From Mesorhizobium caraganae (GTDB lineage: Bacteria; Pseudomonadota; Alphaproteobacteria; Rhizobiales; Rhizobiaceae): 64,000 nt of DNA. The stretch is from contig NZ_JAFCGY010000003.1 in NCBI RefSeq assembly GCF_016836705.1, positions 1-64,000 on the forward strand, in the 5' to 3' direction. A program made the position numbers and the translations under genes. Below, in pieces: positions 1 to 10,104 of the stretch. The notes under the pieces were generated by a model, which was not told where the DNA came from, did no database searches, and saw only the letters and a program-made list of their open reading frames with translations. Numbering within the stretch: the stretch's first letter is position 1; every line of letters starts with the position of its first letter.

Positions 1-126
1 GGCGACAACATCACGGTCGATGTCGAGCTGATCGTGCCGATCGCCATGGAAGAGAAGCTGCGCTTCGCCATCCGTGAAGGCGGCCGCACCGTCGGTGCCG
101 GCATCGTCGTCACCATCAAAGAATAA
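1..126 (+). CDS. tuf: Elongation factor Tu, C-terminal end (partial)
   Basis: The window opens inside this gene; 41 codons and a TAA stop remain. The peptide ends in the EF-Tu domain III signature ([13 protein letters not shown] followed by KE), which is nearly invariant in bacteria. EF-Tu carries aminoacyl-tRNA to the ribosome as a GTP complex. A tuf copy directly upstream of rpsJ is the usual end of the str cluster before the S10 cluster. A 67-base gap with a GC-rich hairpin (148-167) separates it from rpsJ. Confidence 0.95.
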   Translation, partial: GDNITVDVELIVPIAMEEKLRFAIREGGRTVGAGIVVTIKE

Positions 127-193
127 TTAGACTTAAACCGATCTGTCGCGGGCGCGGAGTTGCCCGCGCCGCGCCAGAACAAGGAAGTGACGC

Positions 194-502
194 ATGAACG
201 GACAGAATATCCGCATCCGCCTGAAGGCGTTTGATCACCGGGTGCTAGACGCCTCGACGAAAGAAATCGTGTCGACGGCCAAGCGCACCGGAGCAAACGT
301 CCGCGGCCCCATTCCGCTGCCGACGCGGATCGAAAAGTTCACGGTCAACCGGTCGCCTCACGTCGACAAGAAGAGCCGCGAGCAGTTCGAGATGCGCACG
401 CACAAGCGTCTGCTCGACATCGTCGATCCGACCCCGCAGACGGTCGATGCTTTGATGAAGCTCGATCTGGCCGCCGGTGTCGACGTCGAGATCAAGCTCT
501 AA
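194..502 (+). CDS. rpsJ: 30S ribosomal protein S10
   Basis: Full-length, 102 residues, the normal size for S10, starting [16 protein letters not shown] with an AAGGAAGTGA-type ribosome site just upstream. The GPIPLPT and [17 protein letters not shown] blocks are typical. S10 is part of the 30S head and, as NusE, also takes part in antitermination. It is the first gene of the S10 cluster here. Confidence 0.97.
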   Translation: MNGQNIRIRLKAFDHRVLDASTKEIVSTAKRTGANVRGPIPLPTRIEKFTVNRSPHVDKKSREQFEMRTHKRLLDIVDPTPQTVDALMKLDLAAGVDVEIKL

Positions 503-563
503 GGGAATGAGAGCGCGGTAAGGGGCGGTGCCCCTGGCCCGGAACTCTAAAGGAATTGAACCG

Positions 564-1292
564 ATGCGTTCAGGTGTGATTGCAAAGAAGGTGGGAATGA
601 CCCGCATCTATAATGATGCCGGGGAACATGTTCCCGTCACCGTTCTCCAGATGGAGAACTGCCAGGTCGTGGCTCAGCGCACGCAGGAGAAGAACGGCTA
701 TACGGCCGTCCAGCTCGGCGTTGGCCTCGCCAAGGTGAAGAACACGTCGAAGGCGATGCGCGGCCATTTCGCGACCGCTTCCGTCGAGCCGAAGGCGAAG
801 GTCGCCGAGTTCCGCGTCTCTGCCGACAACATGATCGATGTCGGCGCCGAGATCACCGTCGAGCACTTCGTCGCCGGCCAGAAGGTCGATGTGACGGGCA
901 CGACGATCGGCAAGGGTTTCCAGGGCGTCATCAAGCGCCACCACATGGGTGGTGGCCGCGCGACGCACGGTAACTCGGTTTCGCACCGTACGCATGGCTC
1001 GACCGGCCAGCGTCAGGACCCGGGCAAGGTGTTCAAGGGCAAGCATATGGCTGGCCACATGGGCGACACCCGCGTCACCACACAGAATGTCGAGATCGTT
1101 TCGACCGACGCCGATCGCGGCCTGATCCTGATCCGCGGTGCGGTTCCCGGATCGAAGGGCGCCTGGATCCTGGTCCGCGATGCGGCCAAGGTGGCACTGC
1201 CGGCCAATGCGCCGAAGCCTGCCGCGATCCGCGCCGTTGCTGCCGAGAGTGGCGCGAAGAACGAGGCTCCGGCCGCAGAGGGAGCAGAATAA
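564..1292 (+). CDS. rplC: 50S ribosomal protein L3
   Basis: About 242 residues. I start at ATG 564 ([16 protein letters not shown]), which has AAAGGAA upstream; a frame-open extension back to 528 is not L3-like. The [11 protein letters not shown] and [21 protein letters not shown] blocks, which reach the peptidyl-transferase region, are intact. There is an Ala/Glu-rich C-terminal tail longer than in E. coli, common in alphaproteobacteria. The stop overlaps the rplD start (TAATG), implying translational coupling. Confidence 0.97.
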   Translation: MRSGVIAKKVGMTRIYNDAGEHVPVTVLQMENCQVVAQRTQEKNGYTAVQLGVGLAKVKNTSKAMRGHFATASVEPKAKVAEFRVSADNMIDVGAEITVEHFVAGQKVDVTGTTIGKGFQGVIKRHHMGGGRATHGNSVSHRTHGSTGQRQDPGKVFKGKHMAGHMGDTRVTTQNVEIVSTDADRGLILIRGAVPGSKGAWILVRDAAKVALPANAPKPAAIRAVAAESGAKNEAPAAEGAE

Positions 1293-1912
1293 TGGATGTC
1301 AAGATCACAACGCTTGGCGGCAAGGACGCCGGCAAGGTGAAACTCTCCGAGGAGATTTTCGGCCTTGATCCGCGCGAGGACATCCTGCAGCGCGTCGTGC
1401 GCTGGCAGCTGGCCAAGCGCCAGCAGGGCACGCACAAGGCCAAGGGCCGCGCCGAAATCGCGCGCACCGGCGCCAAGATGTACAAGCAGAAGGGTACGGG
1501 CCGCGCCCGCCACCATTCGGCACGCGCTCCGCAGTTCCGCGGCGGCGGCAAGGCCCACGGCCCGGTCGTTCGCAGCCACGAGCACGATCTGCCGAAGAAG
1601 GTTCGCGCCCTGGGCTTGCGCCATGCTCTCTCGGCCAAGGCCAAGAGCGCGTCGATCATCATCATCGACGAGCTGAAGCTGACCGAGGCCAAGACGAAGG
1701 CGCTGATCGCGAATTTCGCGACGCTGGGCCTGACCAACGCTTTGGTGATCGGCGGTGCCGAGCTTGACCAGAACTTCAAGCTGGCAGCGACCAACATCCC
1801 GAACATCGACGTGCTGCCCATCCAGGGCATCAACGTCTACGACATTCTTCGCCGCGGCACGCTGGTCCTTTCGAAGGCCGCCGTCGAGGCTCTCGAGGAG
1901 CGCTTTAAATGA
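1292..1912 (+). CDS. rplD: 50S ribosomal protein L4
   Basis: 206 residues with the conserved L4 extended loop ([22 protein letters not shown]) that lines the exit tunnel. In enterobacteria L4 represses its own operon; whether it does so here cannot be read from the sequence. It overlaps rplC by one base and rplW by four (ATGA). Confidence 0.97.
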   Translation: MDVKITTLGGKDAGKVKLSEEIFGLDPREDILQRVVRWQLAKRQQGTHKAKGRAEIARTGAKMYKQKGTGRARHHSARAPQFRGGGKAHGPVVRSHEHDLPKKVRALGLRHALSAKAKSASIIIIDELKLTEAKTKALIANFATLGLTNALVIGGAELDQNFKLAATNIPNIDVLPIQGINVYDILRRGTLVLSKAAVEALEERFK

Positions 1913-2202
1913 CCGACCTTCGTCATTACGACGTGATCGTCTCGCCGGCGATCACCGAAAAGTCGACCATGGCTTCCGAGAACAACCAGGTCGTCTTCAA
2001 CGTCGCCAAGAAGGCGTCGAAGCCGGAAATCAAGGCCGCTGTCGAAGCGCTGTTTGGCGTCAAGGTTACGGCCGTGAACACGCTTGTCCGCAAGGGCAAG
2101 ATCAAGCGCTTCCGCGGCACGATCGGCCGCCAGAGCGACGTCAAGAAGGCGGTAGTGACGCTGGCCGACGGCCAGTCGATCGACGTCGCGACGGGTCTCT
2201 GA
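1909..2202 (+). CDS. rplW: 50S ribosomal protein L23
   Basis: 97 residues, typical L23 length. The start ATG lies in the ATGA overlap with rplD. It contains the conserved SPAITEKS and [17 protein letters not shown] segments. L23 sits at the tunnel exit and docks trigger factor and SRP. Confidence 0.96.
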   Translation: MTDLRHYDVIVSPAITEKSTMASENNQVVFNVAKKASKPEIKAAVEALFGVKVTAVNTLVRKGKIKRFRGTIGRQSDVKKAVVTLADGQSIDVATGL

Positions 2203-2224
2203 GCTAGGCCGCGAGGACAGGACA

Positions 2225-3058
2225 ATGGCACTTAAAAAATTCAACCCGGTAACGCCGAGCACCCGCCAGCTGGTCATCGTCGACCGCTCGGGCCTCTACA
2301 AGGGCAAGCCCGTCAAGGGCCTGACCGAAGGCCTGACCAAGTCGGGCGGCCGCAACAATCACGGCCGCATCACGGCCCGCTTCATCGGCGGCGGTCACAA
2401 GCGTTCGTACCGCATCATCGACTTCAAGCGCCGCAAGTTCGACGTCGTCGGCACGGTCGAGCGCATTGAATACGATCCGAACCGCACCGCCTTCATCGCG
2501 CTGATCAAGTACGACGATGGCGAGCTGTCCTACATCATCGCCCCGCAGCGCCTTGCCGCCGGCGACAAGATCGTGGCCGGTGAATCGGTCGACGTGAAGC
2601 CGGGCAATGCGATGCCGCTGGCCTCGATGCCGGTCGGCACGATCGTCCACAACATCGAGCTGAAGCCAGGCAAGGGCGCCCAGGTTGCTCGTTCGGCCGG
2701 CGGCTACGGCCAGCTGGTCGGTCGCGACCAGGGCATGGCAATCCTGCGCCTCAACTCGGGCGAGCAGCGTGTCGTTCACGGCTCCTGCATGGCCACCGTC
2801 GGCGCCGTGTCGAACCCCGACCACGGCAACATTAACGACGGCAAGGCCGGCCGCACGGTCTGGCGCGGCAAGCGCCCGCACAATCGCGGCGTGACCATGA
2901 ACCCGGTCGACCATCCGCATGGCGGTGGTGAAGGCCGCACCTCCGGTGGCCGTCATCCGGTCAGCCCGTGGGGCAAGCCGACCAAGGGCAAGAAGACGCG
3001 GTCCAACAAGGCGACCGACAAGTTCATCCTGCGCTCGCGCCATCAGCGCAAGAGCTAA
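2225..3058 (+). CDS. rplB: 50S ribosomal protein L2
   Basis: 277 residues, normal for L2. Diagnostic blocks are [19 protein letters not shown] near the N-terminus and [18 protein letters not shown] near the C-terminus, which includes the His needed near the peptidyl-transferase centre. AGGACAGGACA precedes the ATG. Confidence 0.98.
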   Translation: MALKKFNPVTPSTRQLVIVDRSGLYKGKPVKGLTEGLTKSGGRNNHGRITARFIGGGHKRSYRIIDFKRRKFDVVGTVERIEYDPNRTAFIALIKYDDGELSYIIAPQRLAAGDKIVAGESVDVKPGNAMPLASMPVGTIVHNIELKPGKGAQVARSAGGYGQLVGRDQGMAILRLNSGEQRVVHGSCMATVGAVSNPDHGNINDGKAGRTVWRGKRPHNRGVTMNPVDHPHGGGEGRTSGGRHPVSPWGKPTKGKKTRSNKATDKFILRSRHQRKS

Positions 3059-3074
3059 GAAGAGGTAACGCCAA

Positions 3075-3353
3075 GTGACTCGTTCTATTTGGAAAGGCCC
3101 CTTCATCGACGGCTACCTTCTCAAGAAGGTGGACAAGGTTCGTGAAGGTGGTCGCAATGAGGTGATCAAGATGTGGAGCCGTCGCTCCACCATCCTGCCG
3201 CAGTTCGTCGGCTTCACCTTCGGTGTCTACAACGGCCAGAAGCATGTTCCCGTCTCGGTGAACGAGGACATGGTCGGTCACAAGTTCGGTGAATTCGCTC
3301 CGACGCGGACCTATTACGGTCACGGCGCGGATAAGAAGGCGAAGAGGAAATAA
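3075..3353 (+). CDS. rpsS: 30S ribosomal protein S19
   Basis: 92 residues beginning at a GTG codon ([16 protein letters not shown]), preceded by AGAGGTAACG. The conserved W-S-R-R-S and [18 protein letters not shown] blocks are present. S19 binds the 16S head with S13. The next gene follows after two bases. Confidence 0.97.
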   Translation: MTRSIWKGPFIDGYLLKKVDKVREGGRNEVIKMWSRRSTILPQFVGFTFGVYNGQKHVPVSVNEDMVGHKFGEFAPTRTYYGHGADKKAKRK

Positions 3354-3355
3354 TC

Positions 3356-3745
3356 ATGGGCAAGGCCAAAGCTCCGCGCAGGCTTGCTGACAACGAAGCG
3401 CGCGCCGTTCTGCGCACGATCCGTATCAGCCCGCAGAAGCTGAACCTGGTTGCCGCGCTGATCCGCGGCAAGAAGGTCGCGACAGCGCTTTCCGACCTCG
3501 AATTCTCGGCCAAGCGGATTTCCGGCACGGTCAAGAAGACGCTGGAATCGGCGATCGCCAACGCGGAAAACAACCACGACCTCGATGTCGATGCGCTGAT
3601 CGTGGCGGAAGCCTATGTCGGCAAGTCGATCGTCATGAAGCGTTTCCACGCTCGTGGTCGCGGTCGCGCCAGCCGTATCGAGAAGCCGTTCTCGCACCTC
3701 ACGATCGTCGTTCGTGAAGTCGAAGAAAAAGGGGAGGCCGCATAA
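3356..3745 (+). CDS. rplV: 50S ribosomal protein L22
   Basis: 129 residues with the family core [21 protein letters not shown] and the beta-hairpin loop ending [15 protein letters not shown] that reaches the exit tunnel. Its stop overlaps the rpsC start by one base (TAATG). Confidence 0.97.
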   Translation: MGKAKAPRRLADNEARAVLRTIRISPQKLNLVAALIRGKKVATALSDLEFSAKRISGTVKKTLESAIANAENNHDLDVDALIVAEAYVGKSIVMKRFHARGRGRASRIEKPFSHLTIVVREVEEKGEAA

Positions 3746-4470
3746 TGGGCCAGAAAGTCAATCCGATCGGTCTGCGCCTCGGCATCAACCGCACCTGGGA
3801 TTCGCGCTGGTTCGCGAACACCGGCGAGTACGGCAAGCTGCTGCATGAGGACATCAAGATCCGCAAGTATCTTGAGAAGGAACTCAAGCAGGCCGCGATC
3901 TCCAAGGTCGTGATCGAGCGTCCGCACAAGAAGTGCCGCGTCACCATCCATGCGGCGCGTCCGGGTCTGATCATCGGCAAGAAGGGCGCCGACATCGAGA
4001 AGCTTCGCAAGAAGCTGATGGAGATGACGAAGTCCGAGACGCACCTCAACATCGTTGAAGTGCGCAAGCCGGAAATCGACGCGACGCTGGTCGCCCAGTC
4101 GATCGCCCAGCAGCTCGAGCGCCGTATCGCGTTCCGCCGCGCCATGAAGCGCGCCGTTCAGTCGGCGATGCGGCTTGGTGCCGAAGGCATCCGCATCAAC
4201 TGCGCCGGCCGTCTCGGCGGCGCCGAGATCGCGCGCATGGAATGGTACCGCGAAGGCCGCGTGCCGCTGCACACGCTGCGCGCCGATGTCGATTACGGCA
4301 CGGCCGAAGCGAACACGGCGTATGGCATCTGCGGCGTCAAGGTCTGGGTGTTCAAGGGCGAAATCCTCGAGCACGATCCGATGGCTTCGGAGCGTCGCGC
4401 GACCGAGGGTGATGCTGCGCATGGCGGTGGTGGTGATCGCGAACGCGGTCGTCGTCGCGAAAACGCCTGA
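3745..4470 (+). CDS. rpsC: 30S ribosomal protein S3
   Basis: 241 residues, starting [20 protein letters not shown]. It has the KH-domain GxxG loop ([12 protein letters not shown]) and the C-terminal [18 protein letters not shown] signature. S3 lines the mRNA entry site. The Gly/Arg-rich tail is variable in the family. Confidence 0.98.
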   Translation: MGQKVNPIGLRLGINRTWDSRWFANTGEYGKLLHEDIKIRKYLEKELKQAAISKVVIERPHKKCRVTIHAARPGLIIGKKGADIEKLRKKLMEMTKSETHLNIVEVRKPEIDATLVAQSIAQQLERRIAFRRAMKRAVQSAMRLGAEGIRINCAGRLGGAEIARMEWYREGRVPLHTLRADVDYGTAEANTAYGICGVKVWVFKGEILEHDPMASERRATEGDAAHGGGGDRERGRRRENA

Positions 4471-4496
4471 TTATTTAGGAATTTGGAGTTAGAACG

Positions 4497-4910
4497 ATGC
4501 TGCAGCCAAAGCGCACAAAGTTCCGCAAGCAGTTCAAGGGCCGTATCCATGGTACCGCAAAGGGCGGCACCAACCTGGATTTCGGTGGTTTCGGGCTGAA
4601 GGCGCTTGAGCCGAACCGCGTCACCGCGCGTGAGATCGAGGCGGCCCGCCGCGCGATCACTCGTGAGATGAAGCGTGCCGGCCGCGTGTGGATCCGTATT
4701 TTCCCAGACGTGCCGGTGACGTCGAAGCCGACCGAAGTGCGCATGGGCAAGGGCAAGGGCGCTGTCGATTACTGGGCGGCGCGCGTCAAGCCGGGCCGAA
4801 TCATGTTCGAGATCGACGGCGTCAACGAAGAAACCGCCCGTGAGGCGCTGCGTCTCGGCGCGGCCAAGCTCTCGGTCAGGACGCGCTTCGTACAGCGCAT
4901 CGCAGAATAA
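4497..4910 (+). CDS. rplP: 50S ribosomal protein L16
   Basis: 137 residues, starting [16 protein letters not shown], the standard L16 N-terminus. The [17 protein letters not shown] block is intact. L16 organises the A-site tRNA region. TTTGGAGTTAGAACG provides the ribosome site. Confidence 0.97.
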   Translation: MLQPKRTKFRKQFKGRIHGTAKGGTNLDFGGFGLKALEPNRVTAREIEAARRAITREMKRAGRVWIRIFPDVPVTSKPTEVRMGKGKGAVDYWAARVKPGRIMFEIDGVNEETAREALRLGAAKLSVRTRFVQRIAE

Positions 4911-4923
4911 GGACGGGCTGATC

Positions 4924-5124
4924 ATGAAAGCCGAAGACATCCGGACCAAGACCCAGGACCAGCTGACCGACGATCTGGCCAGCCTGAAGAAGGAGCAGTT
5001 CAACCTGCGCTTCCAGAAGGCCACTGGCCAGCTCGAGAAGACCGCGCGCGTGAGGCAGGTCCGCAAGGACATTGCGCGTATCAAGACCATCGCTGCGGAA
5101 AAGTCCGCGGCCAAGAAGGCTTAA
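4924..5124 (+). CDS. rpmC: 50S ribosomal protein L29
   Basis: 66 residues from ATG 4924 ([14 protein letters not shown]), preceded by AAGGACGGG. It has the helical [17 protein letters not shown] signature. An open extension upstream overlaps rplP out of frame and is not real. Confidence 0.95.
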   Translation: MKAEDIRTKTQDQLTDDLASLKKEQFNLRFQKATGQLEKTARVRQVRKDIARIKTIAAEKSAAKKA

Positions 5125-5135
5125 GGACGAAAACC

Positions 5136-5375
5136 ATGCCAAAGCGCATTCTGCAGGGCACCGTCGTCAGCGACAAGAACGAGAAGACGGTTGTCGTCAA
5201 GGTCGAACGGCGCTTCACGCATCCCGTGATGAAGAAGACCGTGCGCATGACCAAGAAGTACAAGGCGCACGACGAGAACAACGCCCACAAGGTCGGCGAT
5301 CAGGTGTTCATCCAGGAATCGAAGCCGATTTCCAAGGACAAGCGCTGGATCGTCGTATCTTCGGATCAGGCGTAA
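5136..5375 (+). CDS. rpsQ: 30S ribosomal protein S17
   Basis: 79 residues, starting [18 protein letters not shown], with the OB-fold signature [20 protein letters not shown]. The 71-base gap after it holds a GC-rich hairpin (about 5397-5424) without a U-tract, so it is probably not a terminator. Confidence 0.96.
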   Translation: MPKRILQGTVVSDKNEKTVVVKVERRFTHPVMKKTVRMTKKYKAHDENNAHKVGDQVFIQESKPISKDKRWIVVSSDQA

Positions 5376-5446
5376 ACAACGAATTTTGGACAGACCGGGG
5401 AGGGGCTTTGAGCCCGTCCCGTTAGAAAAGAAGAAGGCGGCCAGTC

Positions 5447-5815
5447 ATGATTCAGATGCAAACAAACCTCGACGTCGCGGATAATTCCGGCGCGCGTCGT
5501 GTCATGTGCATCAAGGTGCTGGGCGGCTCGAAGCGGAAATACGCTTCCGTGGGCGACATCATCGTGGTGTCGATCAAGGAAGCCATTCCGCGCGGCCGCG
5601 TTAAGAAGGGCGATGTGATGAAGGCGGTCGTGGTTCGCACGGCCAAGGACATCCGCCGCCCGGACGGCAGCGTGATCCGTTTCGACAAGAACGCGGCCGT
5701 TCTCGTCGACAACAAAAAAGAGCCGATCGGCACGCGTATCTTCGGACCGGTTCCGCGCGAACTCCGTGCCAAGAACCACATGAAGATCATCTCGCTCGCG
5801 CCTGAAGTGCTGTAA
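5447..5815 (+). CDS. rplN: 50S ribosomal protein L14
   Basis: 122 residues, exactly the family size. It starts [19 protein letters not shown] and contains the [13 protein letters not shown] and [13 protein letters not shown] blocks. L14 contributes to the intersubunit bridge. This is the first gene of the spc-type cluster. Confidence 0.98.
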   Translation: MIQMQTNLDVADNSGARRVMCIKVLGGSKRKYASVGDIIVVSIKEAIPRGRVKKGDVMKAVVVRTAKDIRRPDGSVIRFDKNAAVLVDNKKEPIGTRIFGPVPRELRAKNHMKIISLAPEVL

Positions 5816-5827
5816 GGAGCTGGACCA

Positions 5828-6142
5828 ATGCAAAAGATTAGAAAAGGCGACAAGGTCGTCGTGCTGGCCGGCAAGGACAAGGGCCGTTCGGGCGAAGTCC
5901 TCTCGGTTCAGCCGAAGGAAGACACCGCGCTGGTGCGCGGCGTCAACATGATCCGTCGTCACCAGAAGCAGTCCCAGTCCCAAGAGGGCGGGATCATCAC
6001 CAAGGAAGCGCCGATCCAGCTGTCGAACATCGCGCTGGCTGACCCCAAGGATGGCAAGCCGACCCGCGTCGGCTTCATCTTCCAGAAGGACGGCAAGAAG
6101 GTGCGCGTCGCCAAGCGCTCGGGAGAAGTCATCAATGGCTAA
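5828..6142 (+). CDS. rplX: 50S ribosomal protein L24
   Basis: 104 residues with the KOW motif near the N-terminus ([20 protein letters not shown]). L24 starts 50S assembly. Its last codons overlap the rplE start by eight bases. Confidence 0.97.
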   Translation: MQKIRKGDKVVVLAGKDKGRSGEVLSVQPKEDTALVRGVNMIRRHQKQSQSQEGGIITKEAPIQLSNIALADPKDGKPTRVGFIFQKDGKKVRVAKRSGEVING

Positions 6143-6734
6143 GGCTCAAACCACGAAGCCCAAGGCTGAAAGCAAACAGTCCAAGGCCCAGAACACGCCG
6201 CGCCTCAAGCAGGTCTACAACGAGACCATTCGCAAGGCGCTGCAGGAGCAGTTCGGCTACGACAACGAGATGCAGGTTCCGCGCATCGACAAGATCGTGC
6301 TGAACATGGGCGTCGGCGAAGCGACCGCGGATTCGAAGAAGCCTTCGATCGCGGCCGAAGACCTGGCGATGATCGCCGGCCAGAAGGCCGTCGTCACCCG
6401 CGCCCGCAACTCCATCGCCGGCTTCAAGGTCCGCGAGAAGATGCCGATCGGCGCCAAGGTCACGCTGCGCAAGGAACGCATGTACGAGTTCCTCGACCGC
6501 CTCGTGAACATCGCACTGCCGCGCGTTCGCGACTTTCGCGGACTGAATCCGAAGAGCTTCGATGGCCGTGGCAACTACGCCATGGGCATCAAGGAACACA
6601 TCGTGTTCCCGGAGATCAACTACGACAAGGTTGATCAGATCTGGGGCATGGACGTCATCGTTTGTACGACCGCGAAGACGGACGACGAAGCCAGGGCATT
6701 GCTCAAGGCCTTCAACTTCCCCTTCCGCCAGTAA
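6135..6734 (+). CDS. rplE: 50S ribosomal protein L5
   Basis: 199 residues from ATG 6135, overlapping rplX by eight bases. It has a Lys/Ala/Thr-rich N-terminal extension of about 20 residues before the conserved part ([15 protein letters not shown]), longer than E. coli L5 (179). The [16 protein letters not shown] and [18 protein letters not shown] blocks are present. L5 binds 5S rRNA. Confidence 0.96.
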   Translation: MAKAQTTKPKAESKQSKAQNTPRLKQVYNETIRKALQEQFGYDNEMQVPRIDKIVLNMGVGEATADSKKPSIAAEDLAMIAGQKAVVTRARNSIAGFKVREKMPIGAKVTLRKERMYEFLDRLVNIALPRVRDFRGLNPKSFDGRGNYAMGIKEHIVFPEINYDKVDQIWGMDVIVCTTAKTDDEARALLKAFNFPFRQ

Positions 6735-6761
6735 CGGCAGCGAGAAAAGGAAAAATCTGAA

Positions 6762-7067
6762 ATGGCAAAGACCAGCTCAGTCGAGAAGAACAACAGGCGC
6801 CGCAAGCTTGCCGACCAGTACGGTCCCAAGCGCGCTGCCCTGAAGGCGATCATCATGGACCAGTCCAAGCCGATGGAGGAGCGCTTCCGCGCTCAGCTGA
6901 AGCTTGCTGCCCTGCCGCGCAACTCGGCCAAGATCCGCATCCGCAACCGCTGCGAAGTTACCGGCCGTCCGCGCGCCTATTATCGCAAGCTCAAAGTATC
7001 GCGCATCGCGCTTCGTGATCTCGGCAATAACGGCCAGATCCCGGGCCTGGTCAAGTCGAGCTGGTAA
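6762..7067 (+). CDS. rpsN: 30S ribosomal protein S14 (zinc-free type)
   Basis: 101 residues, the long form of S14 without the CxxC zinc ribbon. It ends [17 protein letters not shown], the usual C-terminus. AAAAGGAAAAATCTGAA precedes the ATG. Confidence 0.97.
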   Translation: MAKTSSVEKNNRRRKLADQYGPKRAALKAIIMDQSKPMEERFRAQLKLAALPRNSAKIRIRNRCEVTGRPRAYYRKLKVSRIALRDLGNNGQIPGLVKSSW

Positions 7068-7079
7068 GGAGGACATAAC

Positions 7080-7478
7080 ATGTCATTGAGCGATCCTCTC
7101 GGCGATATGCTGACCCGCATCCGCAACGCGTACGGCCGTAAGAAGTCGAGCGTCTCGACGCCGGCTTCGCGCCTGCGTACCCGCGTCCTCGACGTGCTGA
7201 AGGCTGAAGGCTATATCCGCGACTACAGCCAGACCGACTTCGACAACGGCAAGTCCGAGATCGAAATCGAGCTGAAGTATTTCGACGGTGCTCCGGTCGT
7301 GCGTGAAATCGCCCGCGTCTCGAAGCCTGGCCGCCGCGTTTACGTCTCGGCCAAGTCGATCCCGCACGTCGCCAACGGCCTCGGCATCGCCATCCTTTCG
7401 ACGCCGAAGGGCGTGATGGCCGATCACGAAGCACGCGAACAGAATGTCGGCGGCGAAATCCTCTGCCAGATTTTCTAA
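7080..7478 (+). CDS. rpsH: 30S ribosomal protein S8
   Basis: 132 residues, starting [18 protein letters not shown] and containing the VSTPASRLR and [13 protein letters not shown] blocks. S8 is a primary 16S binder and in E. coli represses the spc operon. A consensus-like AAGGAGG lies upstream. Confidence 0.97.
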   Translation: MSLSDPLGDMLTRIRNAYGRKKSSVSTPASRLRTRVLDVLKAEGYIRDYSQTDFDNGKSEIEIELKYFDGAPVVREIARVSKPGRRVYVSAKSIPHVANGLGIAILSTPKGVMADHEAREQNVGGEILCQIF

Positions 7479-7519
7479 TTCGGCAGACCTGAAACAAGAG
7501 AAGTGACGAGGACAACAAA

Positions 7520-8053
7520 ATGTCTCGTATTGGAAAGAAACCCGTTTCGCTGCCGCAGGGCGTGACCGCGACCGTCAACGGCCAGACCGTGACGGCGAAG
7601 GGCCCCAAGGGCGAGCTGAAGTTCGTGGTGAACGACGAAGTGCTGGTCAAGATGGAAGGCAGCGAAATCGCTGTCCAGCCGCGCGACCAGACCAAGACCG
7701 CCCGCTCCAAGTGGGGCATGTCGCGCACGCAGATCGTCAACATCCTGCAGGGCGTCAAGGACGGTTTCGAGAAGAAGCTCGAGATCACCGGCGTCGGCTA
7801 TCGCGCCGCCCTTCAGGGCAAGAACCTGCAGCTGGCTCTTGGCTTCAGCCATGACGTCGTCTACGAGACGCCGGCCGGCATCACGATCACTGTGCCGAAG
7901 CCGACGGAAATCACCGTGACCGGCATCGACAAGCAGCAGGTCGGCCAGGTTGCCGCCGAGATCCGCGAGTATCGCGGTCCGGAGCCCTACAAGGGCAAGG
8001 GTGTCCGCTATGCCGGCGAGAAGATCGTCCGCAAGGAAGGCAAGAAGAAGTAA
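7520..8053 (+). CDS. rplF: 50S ribosomal protein L6
   Basis: 177 residues, normal for L6. It starts [15 protein letters not shown] and ends with the conserved [21 protein letters not shown]6 lies near the factor-binding site. Confidence 0.97.
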   Translation: MSRIGKKPVSLPQGVTATVNGQTVTAKGPKGELKFVVNDEVLVKMEGSEIAVQPRDQTKTARSKWGMSRTQIVNILQGVKDGFEKKLEITGVGYRAALQGKNLQLALGFSHDVVYETPAGITITVPKPTEITVTGIDKQQVGQVAAEIREYRGPEPYKGKGVRYAGEKIVRKEGKKK

Positions 8054-8061
8054 GTTTAACG

Positions 8062-8121
8062 CCGCGGGGAGCGGTCGCGGGAGGCGCTTTCGCCTACCGC
8101 ACAAGGCGGCCCCCGTTTTTT
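8062..8121 (+). other. GC-rich hairpin with U-run between rplF and rplR (possible attenuator)
   Basis: Outer arms CGGGG (about 8064) and CCCCG (about 8111) can pair, with an inner GGCG-CTTT-CGCC stem, and the 3' arm is followed by six T. This resembles a weak intrinsic terminator inside the spc cluster. Termination there would lower expression of downstream genes including secY. Function is inferred only. Confidence 0.4.
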
Positions 8122-8140
8122 GAAGGCAAGGAAGACCATC

Positions 8141-8500
8141 ATGGGTACCAAGGAATCCACGCAGCGCCGTGCGCAGCGCGTTCGCCGCCAGATCAAGAAG
8201 GTCGCCGGCGAGCGTCCGCGGCTGTCGGTCCACCGCACGTCGAAGAACATCTACGTGCAGGTTATCGACGACGCCAAGGGCCATACCATTGTCGCTGCTT
8301 CGACGCTCGAGAAGGACCTCAAGGGTTCGCTCAAGACCGGCGCCGACACCGCGGCTGCGGCCGCGATCGGCAAGCTGATCGCCGAGCGCGCCGCCAAGGC
8401 TGGCGTCAAGGAAGTCGTCTTCGACCGCGGCGCCTACATCTATCACGGCCGCGTCAAGGCGCTAGCAGAGGCTGCCCGTGAAGGTGGCCTGAGCTTCTAA
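8141..8500 (+). CDS. rplR: 50S ribosomal protein L18
   Basis: 119 residues from ATG 8141 ([16 protein letters not shown]), with GGAAG upstream. The [18 protein letters not shown] and [26 protein letters not shown] blocks identify it. L18 carries 5S rRNA with L5. The in-frame extension upstream is not conserved L18 sequence. Confidence 0.97.
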   Translation: MGTKESTQRRAQRVRRQIKKVAGERPRLSVHRTSKNIYVQVIDDAKGHTIVAASTLEKDLKGSLKTGADTAAAAAIGKLIAERAAKAGVKEVVFDRGAYIYHGRVKALAEAAREGGLSF

Positions 8501-8547
8501 TTGCTTGATCCCGAAAAGTTGCAGACTTTTCGGACAAGATCATGCAA
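8501..8547 (+). repeat. Palindromic intergenic repeat, variant copy
   Basis: Same architecture as the four other copies in the window: inner arms CCGAAAAGT / ACTTTTCGG and outer arms ending GATC / GATC. The tips are TTGC / GCAA instead of GAGC / GCTC, so both sides changed together. It lies between rplR and rpsE inside the spc operon, so it is transcribed and can fold as RNA. Confidence 0.75.
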
Positions 8548-8631
8548 GGAAAATAATTCGCCCCCGGTGACCCACAGAGGCACCGGATCTTATCAGCAAC
8601 CGTGCTTCCGGAAAAAAACAAGGAACAGGAT

Positions 8632-9195
8632 ATGGCACAGGAACGTAGGGATGGCGGCCGCGGCCGCGATCGTGAAGAGCGCGATGACGGCATGGTGGAC
8701 AAGCTCGTCCACATCAACCGCGTCGCCAAGGTCGTCAAGGGCGGCCGTCGCTTTGGTTTTGCAGCACTCGTCGTCGTCGGGGACCAGAAGGGCCGCGTCG
8801 GCTTCGGTCACGGCAAGGCGCGCGAAGTGCCGGAAGCCATCCGCAAGGCAACCGAATCGGCAAAGCGCGACATGATCTTCGTGCCGCTGCGCTCGGGCCG
8901 CACGCTGCACCACGACGTCGAGGGACGCTGGGGTGCGGGACGCGTGCTGCTGCGCGCCGCCAAGCAGGGTACCGGCATCATCGCTGGCGGCCCGATGCGC
9001 GCTGTCTTCGAGACGCTCGGCATGCATGACGTGGTCGCCAAGTCGATGGGTTCGTCGAACCCCTACAACATGGTTCGCGCCACCTTCGATGCACTGAAGA
9101 GCCAGATGCATCCCAAGGATGTGGCTGCTGCGCGCGGCATCAAGTATTCGACCCTTCAGGCCCGCCGCGGCACCGCCGTTGCGGCTGAAGAATAG
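8632..9195 (+). CDS. rpsE: 30S ribosomal protein S5
   Basis: 187 residues from ATG 8632 ([19 protein letters not shown]), with AGGAACAGGA upstream. It contains the S5 signature [17 protein letters not shown] and [16 protein letters not shown]5 contributes to decoding accuracy. A repeat element lies in its 131-base 5' gap. Confidence 0.97.
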   Translation: MAQERRDGGRGRDREERDDGMVDKLVHINRVAKVVKGGRRFGFAALVVVGDQKGRVGFGHGKAREVPEAIRKATESAKRDMIFVPLRSGRTLHHDVEGRWGAGRVLLRAAKQGTGIIAGGPMRAVFETLGMHDVVAKSMGSSNPYNMVRATFDALKSQMHPKDVAAARGIKYSTLQARRGTAVAAEE

Positions 9196-9219
9196 TCGAT
9201 CTGACCAGGGATTTTGACC

Positions 9220-9417
9220 ATGGCCAAGAAAGCAACCAAGACCATCACCGTTGAGCAGATCGGTTCGCCGATCCGCCGCCCGAGGGAACAGCGCGCAACG
9301 CTGGTCGGCCTCGGCCTCAACAAGATGCACAAGCAGCGCACGCTGGAGGACACTCCGTCGGTGCGCGGCATGATCGCTGCCGTCCAGCATCTCGTCCGCG
9401 TCGTGGACGAGGGCTGA
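9220..9417 (+). CDS. rpmD: 50S ribosomal protein L30
   Basis: 65 residues from ATG 9220 ([16 protein letters not shown]). The [20 protein letters not shown] core and the [19 protein letters not shown] end are typical. An in-frame TTG two codons upstream is a less likely start. Confidence 0.95.
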   Translation: MAKKATKTITVEQIGSPIRRPREQRATLVGLGLNKMHKQRTLEDTPSVRGMIAAVQHLVRVVDEG

Positions 9418-9439
9418 GCAAAAGCGCAGGAGAACTCAG

Positions 9440-9913
9440 ATGAAACTCAACGATCTGCGTGACAAGGACGGCGCGACGCACTCCAAGAAGCGTCTCGGCC
9501 GTGGCATCGGCTCCGGCTCGGGCAAGACCGGCGGTCGCGGCGTCAAGGGCCAGAAGGCGCGCTCCGGCGTCGCCATCAACGGCTTCGAGGGTGGCCAGAT
9601 GCCGCTCTACAGGCGCCTGCCGAAGCGTGGCTTCAACAACATCTTCGCCAAGAGCTTTGTCGTCGTGTCGCTGGCTCGTATCCAGACGGCGCTCGATGCC
9701 AAGAAGCTCGACGCCAAGGCGACCGTGACGGCCGAGGCACTGGTTGCCGCCGGCGTCATCCGCCGCGTCAAGGACGGCGTGCGCATCCTCTCGGACGGCG
9801 AGCTCAAGGCAAAGCTTGCCTTCGACGTCGCCGGCGCTTCGAAGGCTGCGATCGAGAAGATCGAAAAGGCCGGCGGTTCGGTCAAGCTGCCGGAAGCGGC
9901 CGCTGCCGAGTAA
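9440..9913 (+). CDS. rplO: 50S ribosomal protein L15
   Basis: 157 residues, starting [20 protein letters not shown], with the Gly-rich [21 protein letters not shown] signature. L15 is a late-assembly protein of the large subunit. AAGCGCAGGAGAACTC gives a clear ribosome site. Confidence 0.97.
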   Translation: MKLNDLRDKDGATHSKKRLGRGIGSGSGKTGGRGVKGQKARSGVAINGFEGGQMPLYRRLPKRGFNNIFAKSFVVVSLARIQTALDAKKLDAKATVTAEALVAAGVIRRVKDGVRILSDGELKAKLAFDVAGASKAAIEKIEKAGGSVKLPEAAAAE

Positions 9914-9986
9914 CGGCAATTTGAAGCGCGCTTGGCAGGAACGGCCTCCGTTTTTGCTCACGATTGCGCTTTGATCCGATCAATTG

Positions 9987-10010
9987 AGCGGCCGCGTCAA
10001 CGCGGCCGCT
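9987..10010 (+). other. Perfect 10-bp hairpin before secY
   Basis: AGCGGCCGCG, loop TCAA, CGCGGCCGCT lies in the 191-base gap between rplO and secY. It lacks a long U-run, so it may be a processing or mRNA-stability element rather than a terminator. Confidence 0.5.
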
Positions 10011-10104
10011 TGCATGTTGAGAGCCCGGAGCTTATCTCGTGAGCTTCGGTGAAACGCGCCGCCTGAGCTGCGGGCATCGAGCGTGACCAAGCGGAGAATC
10101 AGGC

